A DNA stretch of 64,000 bases from positions 2,807,001 to 2,871,000 of the forward strand of contig JAPFBL010000068.1 of NCBI GenBank assembly GCA_026182355.1, written 5' to 3'. Below the pieces are notes generated by a model. The model had not been told where the DNA came from. It did not search any database and was given only the letters and a program-made list of their open reading frames with translations. Each line of letters opens with the position of its first letter. Position 1 is the first letter of the stretch. Positions 38,999 to 51,200 of the stretch are shown here, in pieces. The translations under genes and the position numbers were made by a program. Source of the stretch: Hermatobates lingyangjiaoensis (taxonomy: Eukaryota > Arthropoda > Insecta > Hemiptera > Hermatobatidae).

Positions 38999-40002
38999 GC
39001 TGTCCTTTGTAGATAGTTTTATTGACGATAAATATCTATATAAATATATAACATAATCAAATTAGAACTGGGAAACAAAAAATAGAAGACAAATAATCAC
39101 GGTTCTCCTTCATTTAGATGCATATATCTAGATTATAGTAATTTATGTGAGATATGTTTAATGTTCAAATATGTCGCTATTATCTATGCTAAAAAATACG
39201 AGTTTGTATCTGTAATGGTACAATTATTAATTAATGTAAAGGCCGATTTCATTGAATAGAACTGATGAAAATAAGAGAAATGTTTTGCTTTCTTGTATGT
39301 TTGAGACTGAATCGGTTTTAGCTTTAGAGGTTTGAATAGTCGGACTCATCTGATTAGAACACTGGCTGGAGGCCAGTAAGCCTCTCAGAGTGCAAGATAT
39401 TTTCTATCTCTATTGAGGATCACTCCAGACTAGAGTCTACTCGTATTCGCTTTGATACTTGTATTCATCAACCCATGTGGGCGGTTGACGAGAATCTTTC
39501 CTTCTCTTACTGCCGAATGACTACTGATGTCAGAGTTTTGTACTGAACTTTCTGAGTTTGTTAGATTTGCTTTTTTGAGCAATTTAGAAGTCAGGGTGAG
39601 ACATCTTCCTATACAGTCTATTTGTGCACTTTCCTGTTCTATCGACTATCTGAAGCATATTTATATACATTTCAAGAACTTTGTGCCTATTTCATAGTGA
39701 ATTAATTTTTTAAAAAGTTTTTCCAATTTCTTCGAGAGAGGAAATAGAAAAACTTTGAAGAAATATAATTCCTAATGAAGTAAGCGTAAAGTTTATTCCT
39801 TGAAGTTTTCAAGGACTGCTCCCAGTATTTATTGATATAATAATATATTTCTTTATGTATATCTCAGTGAGGTAAAGAACTTAGCCGGCCCTTCGACCCG
39901 TCAACATACTACTTCAGATAAATAATTTTTACGATTTAAAAGTAGTTAATATTTTTTATATGTATTGTTTTGTGTTTAAATATACAACTGAATATCAGAA
40001 TT

Positions 40003-40512
40003 AATTTTTGGTCTTATTGACTTTATTTACCTGACTCTTTTTATGCGACAAATGATGTACTAAACAGTCACAGATCCGTCAACCATACTATAGGGATATT
40101 TTATTTATGGTTATTTATCTAAGAATATCTGCGAGCAATGCAATAGCATCATAAATATAATTACAAAAAAAAGAAAGCACAGAATAATTGCTGTGATCTC
40201 AGTTGACTCTATTTTAATATACCTTGCCGTTAACAGAAAAAAATGTTTTCTTATGACACATAAGCAAACTCTGACGAAACTGAATTCTATAGTGGGACGG
40301 ACACCTTTTGATATCATCCGCTAGTTGAATGCTGCCTTGACACTTAGCAGTGCTGTGTTAACTTACTGTTGTCAAAGCATAATATAAGTATTGACAGTGT
40401 TTTCCGAACACTAGGTTACTTAGTCAGGAAAACTGTGTAATGTATCATCTGTTTATGATACGAATCTTTGTACAACATGTGATTACTTTTTCGCATTAAT
40501 AGTATATACTAT
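40003..40512 (+). repeat. Diverged direct repeat, unit 1
   Basis: Begins TTTTTGGTCTTATTGACTTT and ends AATAGTATATACTATA. It aligns best over its first 120 bases with the second unit. Confidence 0.65.
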
Positions 40513-40650
40513 AACTTGGAGAGTGCACTTCCATTATATCCGTTCCGAACGTTCTAAGTAGTATCATTTTACGATTTCATAGTGCGATTTATCTTAATTA
40601 TATCTGAAATGTTTATTGTAACATTCTTTTTATACATATATATATATCAG

Positions 40651-40957
40651 TTTTTGGTCTCATTGACTTTATTTTCCTGACTTTTTTTATGGGACTAATG
40701 GATGTACTAAACATTCACAGTTCCCTCAACTATACTACAGGTATATTTATGATCATCTGTCTAAGAATAATGAAGGGCCCAAAGTTGTCTCAGAATGAAT
40801 CAACCTATGACTGGCTAAGACAGATGCTTCCCTTTAACTTTTGAAGCAGGCTATAAATAAAAAATCAGTTCTCCTTGAAATTACTTCATCTTTGAAGTTA
40901 CTACTTGTACATCACACTCTGGATATTACGTATCTATCCTGTAATAGTATATACTAT
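40651..40957 (+). repeat. Diverged direct repeat, unit 2
   Basis: Begins TTTTTGGTCTCATTGACTTT and ends AATAGTATATACTATA. It is shorter than unit 1, so one unit has gained or lost about 200 bases. Confidence 0.65.
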
Positions 40958-42653
40958 ACACGTTTGAATATTATTATAAACGTTTTAAATATTAATATTT
41001 ACACGGTTTAATAAAATAATAATTATCAACCGGAAGTATTTACCTTCTAAAAGTCCACCCACCGCAAAGTGGCTCGGTTTGCGCAAAACCAAAAAGATCG
41101 CTTGGACACAGTATTATTGAAATTTCAACTTTTTTCAGACTTAAGAACCACCAGCTTCTGTCTAAAGGAGGTGTTTCCTAATGGCACTGTTGGTTTCCGT
41201 AGTTGTTCATCGGTTTTACTCTATCCTTTGTCAGTAGTAGGCTATAGGTTATTACACTTCACTGGGCAAATAGCCAAACTTAGCCGAAACAGTTTATTAA
41301 GTGATATATATATGCTGAAGTGTCAGATAAATATAAGTAACTCTGTAATCTAGGAAATCAAAATTACAACTAGTAAGGGAACAAAAAAAGTTCTCAGCGT
41401 CTTCATGTACTACCCCGTTTTCAATGAAATTTAAACGTCTCTATAAACGGGTTAGCAGTGGAAAGTGATTAGATTTTTTCTTTTTCTTTTACTACTTCTT
41501 GTGCAATTTTATTACTCATTATATATATTGTTAATTTATGTATATATTTACAATGAATCGATTCTCTGATATAATAGAGCTAACATAACTGAGGCTCTGT
41601 CAGTCCTTCATTCTAAAATCAACATTCAATGTGGTTGTTTTGATTTTATTTAAAATATTCGTTCAAAACATTATATGCAGAACAGAATAAAAAATTATTT
41701 AAAAAAATAACAATTATAAAGAAAAGAAGCATATAATTACAATGTGGTTATGTATGTGAAGATACTGTTACTTTCTTTTCTTTTGAGGACATTGTTTGTT
41801 TCTTGCATTAGTAGTTGAATTTATCATGATTTCTTATTTTATATACTTTTTAGCCATATGAAAAAGCATTATAATATTATTATATTAATATCAATAATAT
41901 ACCCAGATCACTGTCATATAGTATTTCTTGGCTATTTGATTATTTTAATGATTGTGTAATATAACAGGTATTTTATTTAATCCTGCCTTTATTATCTCGT
42001 TAATGAATATTATTTATTTTTCAGGTAAGACTAGAGCATTTTCACTATTTTGGTAAGTTGCATGCTTTCACTTTTCCTTCGTTATTTTTTAACTTAGATT
42101 TAGATATTTTTTTTAAAAACTGCATTAATAAAATTCTTGAATTAATTTCCTATGCGAAAAAACATTTGGACTGTTCTTATTAATGTTTTATTAGATTTGA
42201 ATCATACCCTTTTATTTTTATGATTAAATGACATTCAATTGTGGTAATGTCAGTAAGTATTATCAATACAATTTTTCATTGAAGTGTAAGCATTTAGACA
42301 CATATTAAATTTGAAATTATGCGTTATTTTGTTTTACTGATGTGATGTAATAAAAACAATTAGAAAACTGTTCAATTAGTTCGTATAAAGAATGTAGTAA
42401 AAACGATGTGTAACCATACATATTAAGGAAGTTTATGTCGTACAGTTGCTATTTATTGATAAGTTGAATAGGTCTCCTACAACATATTTATGTTGCCTCA
42501 CTTGAAAAAAAATTGTTATTTATGGTGAGAAAATAGTGAGAAAATATTAAAGCTGTTTAGTTCAACTCAAAGTGAAGTAGACACCGTGCAGATAGTTGCA
42601 ACGGCCTCTTTAGTCACTCAACCATCACCGTTTGGAAAAACAAGTTTAATAGC

Positions 42654-42938
42654 TTTTTTTTTTTATTTTTATTTTTAAACCGCTTCCCTAGCGGGTGATA
42701 ACGTCAGCCGTTTACCGCCTTTTTGTTTGAACGGTGATTCTACAGATTTGGTGATACAGTGCATTTCGAGTAGGGATCTTTAACGAGTACCTTGCATCGT
42801 AAAGGCTCGGGACCGACGGTTTAACGTCCTCTCCGAGGGACGACGTACTCAGATTTATTCACCTCGCATCGAGAGTCATGTGGAGATCGAACCCCCGACT
42901 ACCAGCTAACCAGTTAACCACTGAGCTAACCTGGCCCT
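42654..42938 (-). mobile_element. tRNA-derived SINE, near full length
   Basis: On the minus strand the element starts with a tRNA-like head. The polymerase III A box TAGCTCAGTGG is at 42918-42928 and a B box (GGTTCGATCTCC, one base longer than consensus) is at 42882-42893. A non-tRNA body follows with a GACGTTAAACCGTCGGTCCCG-like segment, and the element ends in an A-rich tail (11 T on the plus strand from 42654). A clear target-site duplication was not found. SINEs of this build depend on LINE machinery. It lies in receptor intron 2. Confidence 0.85.
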
Positions 42939-43472
42939 CTTAATCGCTTAATCCCTTCATGTGTCTACTAATTAAAGGAGCTATCTGTTTGGAATGCATG
43001 TATGTCTTAACTGGTGACACTTGAAACATGTTGACAATTGGAGAAATATTATATAGCGTGGATTTATTAACATTGAAAACTTGAGAAACTTAAACCAAAT
43101 TTGGTTTTATTTTTAAATATATTCATTATTTATCATACTATTGTAAGGAGTTTTAAAATAAATATGTTTATGCTATTAGAAGGGGATTTAAAATAAAAAA
43201 AAGATAATGAAAATAAGATGCAGGGGAAGAAAATAAAATGGAACTGTGAATTTAGAACGTTAGAAGTGAATTAACGACTTCTGTAAACTATTAAGGAAGG
43301 AAAGGTAATCTCCGTTATTGAACGGAGTTGAACGTTGACATGGACGTTAGACGTTTTTCTATTAGGCACATATAGACGTCAGCTGAGGCCAACTTGAGCA
43401 GACTCAAGTGAGGCTCTCACAATTCTTTTAGATAAATACAATTAAAAAGAAATAGTAATTGAAGTTACTTAC

Positions 43473-43672
43473 TTGGCACTGGTTTTGGTCTGAAGGCCAG
43501 AAATAAAGAAATAAGGACTGCAGAGAAGAAGTGCGAGAGCGGTAAGGGCAGCCAGGACACCCTTGGCCCTCGTCACAGTGCACATGCTGGCCCTGTGCAG
43601 GGGGTACTCGACTGCGATGAACCTCTCCACTGTGAACGCCACGATGAACCACACGCTCAGGAAGCTGCACAC
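43473..43672 (-). CDS. CNMaR-like: Peptide GPCR, coding exon 2 (TM3-TM4)
   Basis: This exon encodes residues 97-162 and two bases of codon 163. The acceptor is gttagcag|GTG and the donor is GCCAA|GTAAGT. TM3 continues through VCSFLSVWFIVAFTVERF, where E112-R113-F114 is this receptor's version of the DRY motif that couples to G proteins. Intracellular loop 2 is IAVEYPLHRASMCTVTRAK, with the P and basic residues typical of peptide receptors. TM4 (about 133-153) lacks the usual central tryptophan; it reads GVLAALTALALLLCSPYF. The phase-2 donor is completed by the first base of exon 3 to give N163. The exon is GC-rich in an AT-rich intron setting. The introns on each side are about 14.8 and 13.2 kb and full of repeats. 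Confidence 0.93.
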
Positions 43673-43938
43673 CTGCTAACACTCGGCACGTTTACTTGGC
43701 GAAATGTTAACATAAATACGTGTGTCTACTTGAATCTCTCACACATAGTAAGAGTCACACAAATGTGAAATACGTATGCTTTTTAAGTTGTAAGAATATA
43801 ATGAAATCGAATATTTAATCATGCAATAGAAAATTAGATATGTTTGCGATGAGGATGAACCGATAATTCTAAATAATATTAAATTATAATAATCAATAGA
43901 CATTATTAATTAAATAAATATATTAATAAATATCAAAT

Positions 43939-44171
43939 CTCTTTAGTCACTCAACCATCACCGTTTGGAAAAACAAGTTTAATAGCTTTTTTTTTTTATT
44001 TTTATTTTTAAACCGCTTCCCTAGCGGGTGATAACGTCAGCCGTTTACCGCCTTTTTGTTTGAACGGTGATTCTACAGATTTGGTGATACAGTGCATTTC
44101 GAGTAGGGATCTTTAACGAGTACCTTGCATCGTAAAGGCTCGGGACCGACGGTTTAACGTCCTCTCCGAGG
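43939..44171 (-). mobile_element. Exact 233-bp partial copy of the SINE plus its 3' flank
   Basis: Identical base for base to 42606-42838, including the 11-T run. It covers the SINE body and tail and 48 bases of the unique 3' flank, but lacks the tRNA head. The offset is 1333 bases. The two copies sit on either side of receptor exon 2. 5' truncation with carried-over 3' flank fits a 3'-transduction retrocopy, but no second A-tail follows the flank. A local DNA duplication is equally possible. Confidence 0.85.
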
Positions 44172-46444
44172 ATACTCCTGTTATACTCTATGATATGATA
44201 GATTCGTTACCAGGGATGAGGAAGGAAAACTAGGAGGTTCATTTTTCTTTAGTTGTTACTAATAAACTGTTATTACTATGATTTATGACTATTAACTTGT
44301 GACTGGAGTTACATGTTACTGCTCTTTATCTTAATTTTATTACCACCTTTAGAAGTAAAAATAACATTTTTTTATTAGATGTAAATTTCTTTCAAAATAG
44401 CGATTTAACAATAAATAATTGACTGCTTCATACTTAAAGGTAATTAAGTACAGAGAATTGCATCACTTAGAACAGTGAGTCCACAGGATTACTGAGGTTC
44501 ATGAGGAAAACTAGTATTTTATGGTCCATGGAACGCGGTTAGCGCTCCATGTTCAGTTTATATTCATATATCAGGATAGCATAACAAATAATGCATCAAA
44601 GCATAGCGAGCTGACCGTTAGAATATTCAAACATTATAAAACATAAGGTTCAATATTCTAGTCAGTTGTTATAATGATCAATGTTTTTAAAAAGAGTTAG
44701 GATGGCTGTCTCTATGAGTTACTTTCACTGTGTTTTTTTTCTGTGATTTGGCATGTATAAATTAACCACAAAAACTCGTAATATGATATAATCAATCAAA
44801 CTCTATAATCGAAAAAAAAGAAAAAAATCGCTTTGGAGTATTCCTTGTAAGTTCCCAAAGAGCAATTGGAGATAAGAAATATCAAAGAAAGAGGTAGGTA
44901 ATGAAGGAAAAGGAGAGGTGATAAAAACATATTTTAACAGTTAAAGAGAGAATGTAAAATTAAAAAAGTGATAGAAAAAAGCGTTAAAAATGACAAAAAC
45001 AACCTTAAGGAAAAACAATGAAACTAGTTGTTTAAAAAGGGACGTTTAGGGGATCAATGGAAGGAATTAAAATATATGAAAACAGGTCGTAGGTATAGAC
45101 GAGTAGGAATGTTAGGGTCAGTCCAAAGTTTTTCATGAATAATAATTAAAAAATAATGTTACATCTGATTTAACAGTGGCTTATAGTTTTAACTTATGTT
45201 GTCTTTCGTCGGAGATTTCTGCTGCATAACCCTTGTAAGAAGACTTTTCCAGTCAGCCCGACATTCCACTGTCCCCACATGGGTTCCTATTGCAGATATT
45301 TTCGCTTTCACCCCTACAACCTTGTTACCTTGTTATTTTTTACCTTCTCTTGTCCTTTGATAACTTGAAAATAAGGTCTAGATATTTGACTTTCTTTTTT
45401 CTGGTCTTGTTTTATTCTTATTACATATCAAAATCTGGTGCGTTGATTGTAGGTATGAAAGGTTTCCTAAAATAAAAAAGTCCTCAACTAAGACCCAAAT
45501 GTCTAGTATAAATCAAGATTTAATTCTATTGCAATCAAGAAATGCAAAAAAATAATTATTAGTTTTTTTAATATTTTATTTATATCGTCACTTTTCTATT
45601 TTAAGGTAAATTGTAAAACAAATATTTCTTTTAAATTTTTCATTCGAATTCAGAATTGTGATCAACGAATAAATTCAAGCCATTAATAAACTACCATTGC
45701 AATAAACATGATTTCATCAGAAGTAGAAATACATTTTCACTTGCATTATTCATTCCTTAATTATTGTTCTATGTTGGGATTTAGTATTTTAATGGTTGCA
45801 CCTTCCCTATCATTCATTTACCTTTATCATAACGCTTTTTTTTCTTTACTCCTATGCCTTTATTTATTAACTATTTCACTAAAAAGTGAATAAATAATTG
45901 GAAAAACTCAACAAATAGTTACCTAATTAATTGTATTTTTAATTTATTTGTATTAAATGTCCACATGTTTTGCTCACTCTAGAGATATTTTGGATTATTA
46001 AGCAAATATAAAGCATATCAGAAGTGGCTATAATAATTTAATTGAAAAGTAATTAAAAGGGATTATATAGAACATGAATTTGATCAATACCATTGGTTTA
46101 TTCATAAATTGTGAGCCTAATTAAAAAAAAAAGAGGGTATGTAAAAAAAAGAGCAGATGTTTTATATTTGCTAAAGAGATATTTTTGTCTAAAAAATGGC
46201 GGTTTTTTTATTAATTTCATTACGGTTGGTTTAATTTCATTCTTAATATGGAATGGCCAGTTAACAAAAACTGAGGACTTTTGTATTCATCTCCCAAATT
46301 AATTTGAACGGTGGAAATGGACTCAAGGCTTCGGGTCTTCAAGGAACAGAAATAACGTTGTTTTATAAAAAAAAAAAAAGAAAATGCTGGCAAATGAAAA
46401 GCTTTTGAAGTAAGAAATCATTTCTTATAAGTAGAGTATTCATT

Positions 46445-46448
<4 letters not shown>

Positions 46449-46502
<54 letters not shown>
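46449..46502. repeat. (TA)n microsatellite
   Basis: About 27 TA units, left border of the 46.5-kb hairpin. Confidence 0.97.
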
Positions 46503-46506
<4 letters not shown>

Positions 46507-46928
46507 TAAAGTTTATCGGACTTGGTCAGTTTTTCAGGTTCAAATTAAACTCTCATTGTCAACGTTTCGGTCTTTATTTAAAACCTTTTTCATAGGCAGA
46601 AGTGTAAATTTTGAAACAGAAAAACTAAGTGTTACATTACAAATTATTTTACAAAGAAAAATAGTATGTGGATTTTAATAACAACTGTAGTCTGAATGAA
46701 CACGTAGTCTGAACTTCAGTGTCACGTGTTCATTCAGACTACAGTTGTTGTTAAAATCCACATACTATTTTTCCTTGTAAAATAATTTGTAATGTAATAC
46801 TTAGTTTTTCTGTTTCAAAATTTATACTTCTGCCTATTAAAAAGGTTTTAAATAAAGACCAAAACGTTGGCAATGAGAGTTTAATTTGAACCTGAAGAAC
46901 TGACCGAGTCCCGATAAACTTTAATTTT
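46503..46928. repeat. Large hairpin, about 203-bp arms
   Basis: Arms 46503-46705 and 46724-46928 are near-perfect reverse complements. It shares an AACGTTGGCAAYGAGAGTTT terminal block with the palindrome at 48.2 kb. Bounded by (TA)n on both sides (46449-46502; about 46963-46983). Confidence 0.88.
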
Positions 46929-47754
46929 GTTTCTATTCCACGGTCAATACTTTTATCAATATTTATATATATATATATATATATTATTACTGCACATTTC
47001 GTAAATCATAGTTAATTTCAAGTTTTTCAATGTTATGTAAGATGGCATGCGCTGATAAGAACTTTATCTTATTCTGTAAAATGGAACAGTGAACTAAATT
47101 AATTTGAAGTTAATAAAATTAAATAAAATTTAATATTTAATAAGTATTTAAAATTTTTCTTCAATTCTGAAAGAAAAAATGTCATGATATAATGATGCAA
47201 TTTTTTTCCATCATTATTAAAAGTAGATAATGAAGTTAATAAACAATGAGAAAGAAGTGAATATTACTAGGAGTACACCAGTAATGAAGCCAACAGCAAC
47301 ATGCATATGGTGAAATCAATATTATTATTGACGGCTAAAAGTTTAATTGCGCTTAATTTATTTTTTGCATGTGTGGTGTGCGGAAGTTAAGATAACGATA
47401 TACCTTATCATCCAATGGATAAATATGGCTTCATAAGATATAACTCTACTATGTTAATTTGTGGTTGATCTTCCCACAACAGAGATATCTAAAGATGTTT
47501 TGATTTTATGAACAAATGTGTACAAAGTTTAACAATGATAAGCCGACGGGGTTCATGTTTTTGTACGTTGAGCCCATTTGCCAGACCAACATTATTCTCA
47601 TTATGATGAAACGAAATGAATGACCAATAACCTGCGAATAATTCGGTGCACTATAGTGCCTTCTTACTATATTGATATGCATTGAAAGGAAGTCACGAGG
47701 GAAGATACTGTTCTTCAGAGTGAAAAGTTTGACACTTGGATTCAGTGGCTTTTG

Positions 47755-47885
47755 AATTCGGGGACTGTGAGCCCTGCAACGAATCATACATTGGGATGAC
47801 AACTACATCGCTGTCGAAAGACATACCATCCACCTTTCTATACGCGGCCCAAAAGAACATTGAGAGGAAAAGCATAATACAAAAA
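47755..47885 (-). repeat. Dispersed repeat with a conserved minus-strand frame, copy 2
   Basis: Minus-strand translation includes SDVVVIPMYDSLQGSQSP, closely parallel to copy 1. A third, weaker match (CCCTGTAACTCTATATGTTG) lies at about 26133-26152. Confidence 0.6.
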
Positions 47886-47969
47886 TAAGTAGAGACCTAC
47901 TCGTGAGTAGAACCAAAATATATATATAATATATATATGATCAAACGACAATAATAAATGGGAAAACAA

Positions 47970-48013
47970 GACTAAGATCTTCAAAACCGTAACAAGCGGT
48001 CTTCGTCAGAGTC
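47970..48013 (-). ncRNA. Hammerhead-like motif (GACT/AGTC family)
   Basis: Minus strand: GACT, CTGACGA, A, stem II GACCG-CTTGTTA-CGGTT, a GAA box short by one A, GATCT, T, AGTC. Stem I is four perfect pairs. The missing A should damage the core. Confidence 0.35.
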
Positions 48014-48158
48014 CGCTCTGACACACACACACACACATATATATATATAAGTAAGTTATATATATATAACTAGATATATATATATATATAACTAGTTATA
48101 TATATATAACTAGTTTACTAGTTATCTCTCTCTCTCTCTCTCTCTCTATTAATATATA

Positions 48159-48204
<46 letters not shown>
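48013..48204. repeat. Compound (CA)n / (TA)n / TAACTAGTTA / (CT)n tract
   Basis: CACACA, TA runs broken by AACTAGTTA units, TCTCTC, then a longer TA run, up to the palindrome. Confidence 0.95.
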
Positions 48205-48236
48205 CAGATTCAATAATATATCGACCGTTTGATAGA

Positions 48237-48613
48237 ATAGGTGTGTTCTCTAATCGGGGTTCGGTCAATTTTCCAGGATAAAAAATCAAACTCTCGTTGC
48301 CAACGTTTCGGTTTTATTTAAAACCTTTTTCATAGGCAGAAGTAAGAATTTTTTAACTAAGAAAATGAAATTTACATTATTTAAAGGAACAACAATGTTA
48401 GCCGGACAAAACCTTCGACTAGACTGTCTAGTCGAAGGTTTTGTCCGGCTAACATTGTTGTTCCTTTAAATAATGTAAATTTCATTTTCTTAGTTAAAAA
48501 ATTCTTACTTCTGCCTATGAAAAAGGTTTTAAATAAAACCGAAACGTTGGCAACGAGAGTTTGATTTTTTATCCTGGAAAATTGACCGAACCCCGATTAG
48601 AGAACACACCTAT
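48237..48613. repeat. Perfect 377-bp palindrome
   Basis: Arms of 188 bases with a single central base at 48425. (TA)n lies close by on the left and immediately right. Terminal blocks match the 46.5-kb hairpin. Each arm has a GGTTTTA...TAAAACC GAAACG hairpin box, but the CTGANGA box reads CTATGAA. Confidence 0.92.
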
Positions 48614-48678
48614 ATATATATATATATAGTTCAATATAGACAAAGAAACATAGAGAAATCAAAAGAACACACTTACAG

Positions 48679-48712
48679 TCTCTAATTTTCGGTTTGAACT
48701 GTCTTCAGGAGA
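48679..48712 (-). ncRNA. Hammerhead-like motif (TCTC/GAGA family), left arm
   Basis: Inverted partner of 48787-48820. It differs by one base in stem II (AGTT for GGTT), which breaks the first pair. Confidence 0.42.
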
Positions 48713-48786
48713 GATAAGAGAGGGAAACCAGAGGTTAGAGTCTCCAACCGTTTCTGAACCAGTGCGCTTGGTTTCCCTCTCTTATC

Positions 48787-48820
48787 TCTCCTGAAGACGG
48801 TTCAAACCGAAAATTAGAGA
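48787..48820 (+). ncRNA. Hammerhead-like motif (TCTC/GAGA family), right arm
   Basis: TCTC, CTGAAGA, C, stem II GGTT-CA-AACC, GAA, AATT, A, GAGA. All paired parts are intact. Right arm of the hairpin at 48628-48871. Confidence 0.5.
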
Positions 48821-48909
48821 CTGTAAGTGTGTTCTTTTGATTTCTCTATGTTTCTTTGTCTATATTGAACTATATTTGTCCGTTTTGGATCGTATTTCCA
48901 ACGAAAAAG

Positions 48910-48955
<46 letters not shown>
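48910..48955. repeat. (TA)n then (GA)n microsatellite
   Basis: TA run followed by about 14 GA units. The mirror of the (CT)n on the other side of the hairpin cluster. Confidence 0.95.
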
Positions 48956-48959
<4 letters not shown>

Positions 48960-51200
48960 TAGTAATCTGTTTTTGTCACCATGAAATGTCACAGCAGTTG
49001 ACGTGAGATTGAAGGGATGAAGGAATGCTATACCGCTATTGATTTAAGAGACATGGGTTGAGGGTTGTGTGAAGCTGAAGGGAACACTGAGATCGGAAGG
49101 GTTTTGTTTGTTGTGAAGGGTTTGTATTGCTGTCAATGGAGAAGAGCTTACAGTTTGTTCTGGAACTCTGACTAATATCGTACCTTAATATATTTGAAAT
49201 ATATTCTGTTTAAACCGCTATATTCAACCAAATGCTTCATAATACTTCCACCCGTTATAAGTTTTTGTTTCGATAACAATTAACATTTTTAAATAATTGT
49301 TACTAGAAATATCAGGAGCAATAAAAATAGAATAGCCATTCATAAAATGCGGAAGTAACGGAAAAGGAAGTTAGAAAACCACTGCTTGGAACCATAGTCT
49401 CATAACTGTCGTATTGAACACAAATATAACCTGGTCGGTATTGAAAAGGTAAAGACTTGGATTTTAATGACACTGACCTTGTTAAAAATTTAAACCAATC
49501 AGATCCAGTTTAATTAATTGAGAAATATATACTAGAGTAAATAATTGGATCTGAGGGAACATTGATAGTTAGAAAACTGTACTCTGCCAAATAAAATCTC
49601 TTTTTATCTGTTTTCAGTTATCATAAATGTTTGTTTAATATGGAAGCAAGTCAAAACTCTGAACATTACAATGAGAAATGCATTCAGTTGTTTTCTAATT
49701 ACGGATTTACTATAATACGTTCTTTTATGCACAACATAGTTATATCTTTACTAAGAAATAGTTTAACTCCAATTACCTCAACAATGAGCTTGAGCAAATA
49801 TTAAAGTCAACTACTTCGCTTCGAAACAGTGTTGCCGAACACCATGTTATTATCATTTTGTCTTACCCTATAATATTCTAACAATTCTTTATTATTATAT
49901 ATAGATTACGAAGACTTTAATTTGCTCATTACGTGTGAAACAAATTTATTTGTTTTTGATAATCAATAAAGCTTCCTCTCTCTCAGCTGTAATATATTTT
50001 CAATTCCTCCCATAACTCCTGAACATCACTCAATTCATTTATCGATTGGATTGTATTCGGTCTGATCTTGTTACGTTGGTTTTGCTCCCCCTAACCTAAT
50101 TCTGTGTATTAATTGTCAGTTTAACCTAGCCATTGTCATTTTAACTATTGCTTACAAATCCAAAGGCTTATATATGTAACTTTAAGAGCAGTAGAGTTGT
50201 CCTTACTTATTTCCTTGGTGTTTATTATAGTCTTGGACAACCGTTATTTATTTTTGGACTTATTTTTTTATTTTTAATTTATTTGTTTTTTTTTTACTTT
50301 TTTGATTATATCCTTTCTTTGTTACGCTATAATTTGGATGATTTGACTTATTATTTACAATTTTTTTATTTACTTACTTTTCTTGTCTCCCTATTATGAC
50401 AATAATGCAGAATACGCCCTCATGTTTCTAGGGAGGTTAATAGCTATGTTCTACTTGAGCAGAACACTAATCTGTCATTATAATGACAGCGGATGTCATA
50501 TTGAGTTTATAATTGCCTCTTGATTGCTGGAATCTCAGATGATTGAACCAATCGGAGACAAAGCGTCCACATTTTCTACATCTTATGACAAAGCTCTAGG
50601 TTGATGAGTTGAAACTCCGAAGGTGTTAAAGACAAGAACGCTGACGACTCGGACTCACTTGATTCTGTTCTTTTCGGTATGATTCTTTGTTCTTCAGATG
50701 ACGTTTAAAGTAAGCAGTGAATGCCATACGACTATTCTGGTTTCAGTAGGATGGAGGCTAGGTGTTCACAAGAAGCTAACTCGCTTAGTCTTAGTAGTGA
50801 TACTTATGCACAGACCATCCACTTAAAACTCGCTACTCATGTTTTTCTCTTCAGGTTGTGTACCGATTTTTGCTTCTTTATGTGGACAGTATACCTGTTT
50901 TTGTTCGTTATGTAGGTTGTAAACCCATTTTTGCTTGATTATTTATTTTGCTTGAAATTTATTTGGTTTCGTGTTCTGAAACATATTTATACAAAGTTTT
51001 AAATATACCACATAAACTTATGAAGGTGACGAAATGAATATTTTATTCTATGTATATATATATATTCACATAATTTATTTTTAACAATAAACAGGAAATG
51101 TAAAATACTATTAGTTGTGCAATCCGTAATTGTGTGGTATTTACTCATTCTGAGGTAAAATGGATAAAGCAACAAAAGTCTCCACACAGATGAAGTTTTA

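Larger units (their letters stand above)
30295..43472 (-). other. Receptor intron 2 (about 13.2 kb)
   Basis: AT-rich intron between exons 2 and 3. It contains a broken Penelope-like element (30.66-31.74 kb), an unassigned minus-strand open frame (37.1-37.7 kb), hairpin repeats at 38.6-39.0 kb, a diverged direct repeat pair (40.0 and 40.65 kb) and a SINE (42.65-42.94 kb). 31.75-37.0 kb has nothing recognisable apart from a 19-bp tandem doublet (TCATAACAAAATTTACTTA) at about 34.59-34.64 kb. Confidence 0.85.
48628..48871. repeat. Hairpin with 103-bp arms
   Basis: Arms 48628-48730 and 48769-48871 differ by at least one base. It is separated from the neighbouring palindrome only by (TA)n. A hammerhead-like motif lies in each arm. 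Confidence 0.9.

Noticed and set aside
42880..42938. Possible genuine tRNA gene
   Set aside because: The A and B boxes belong to a SINE head. The B box has an extra base and the sequence continues into a SINE body and A-rich tail.
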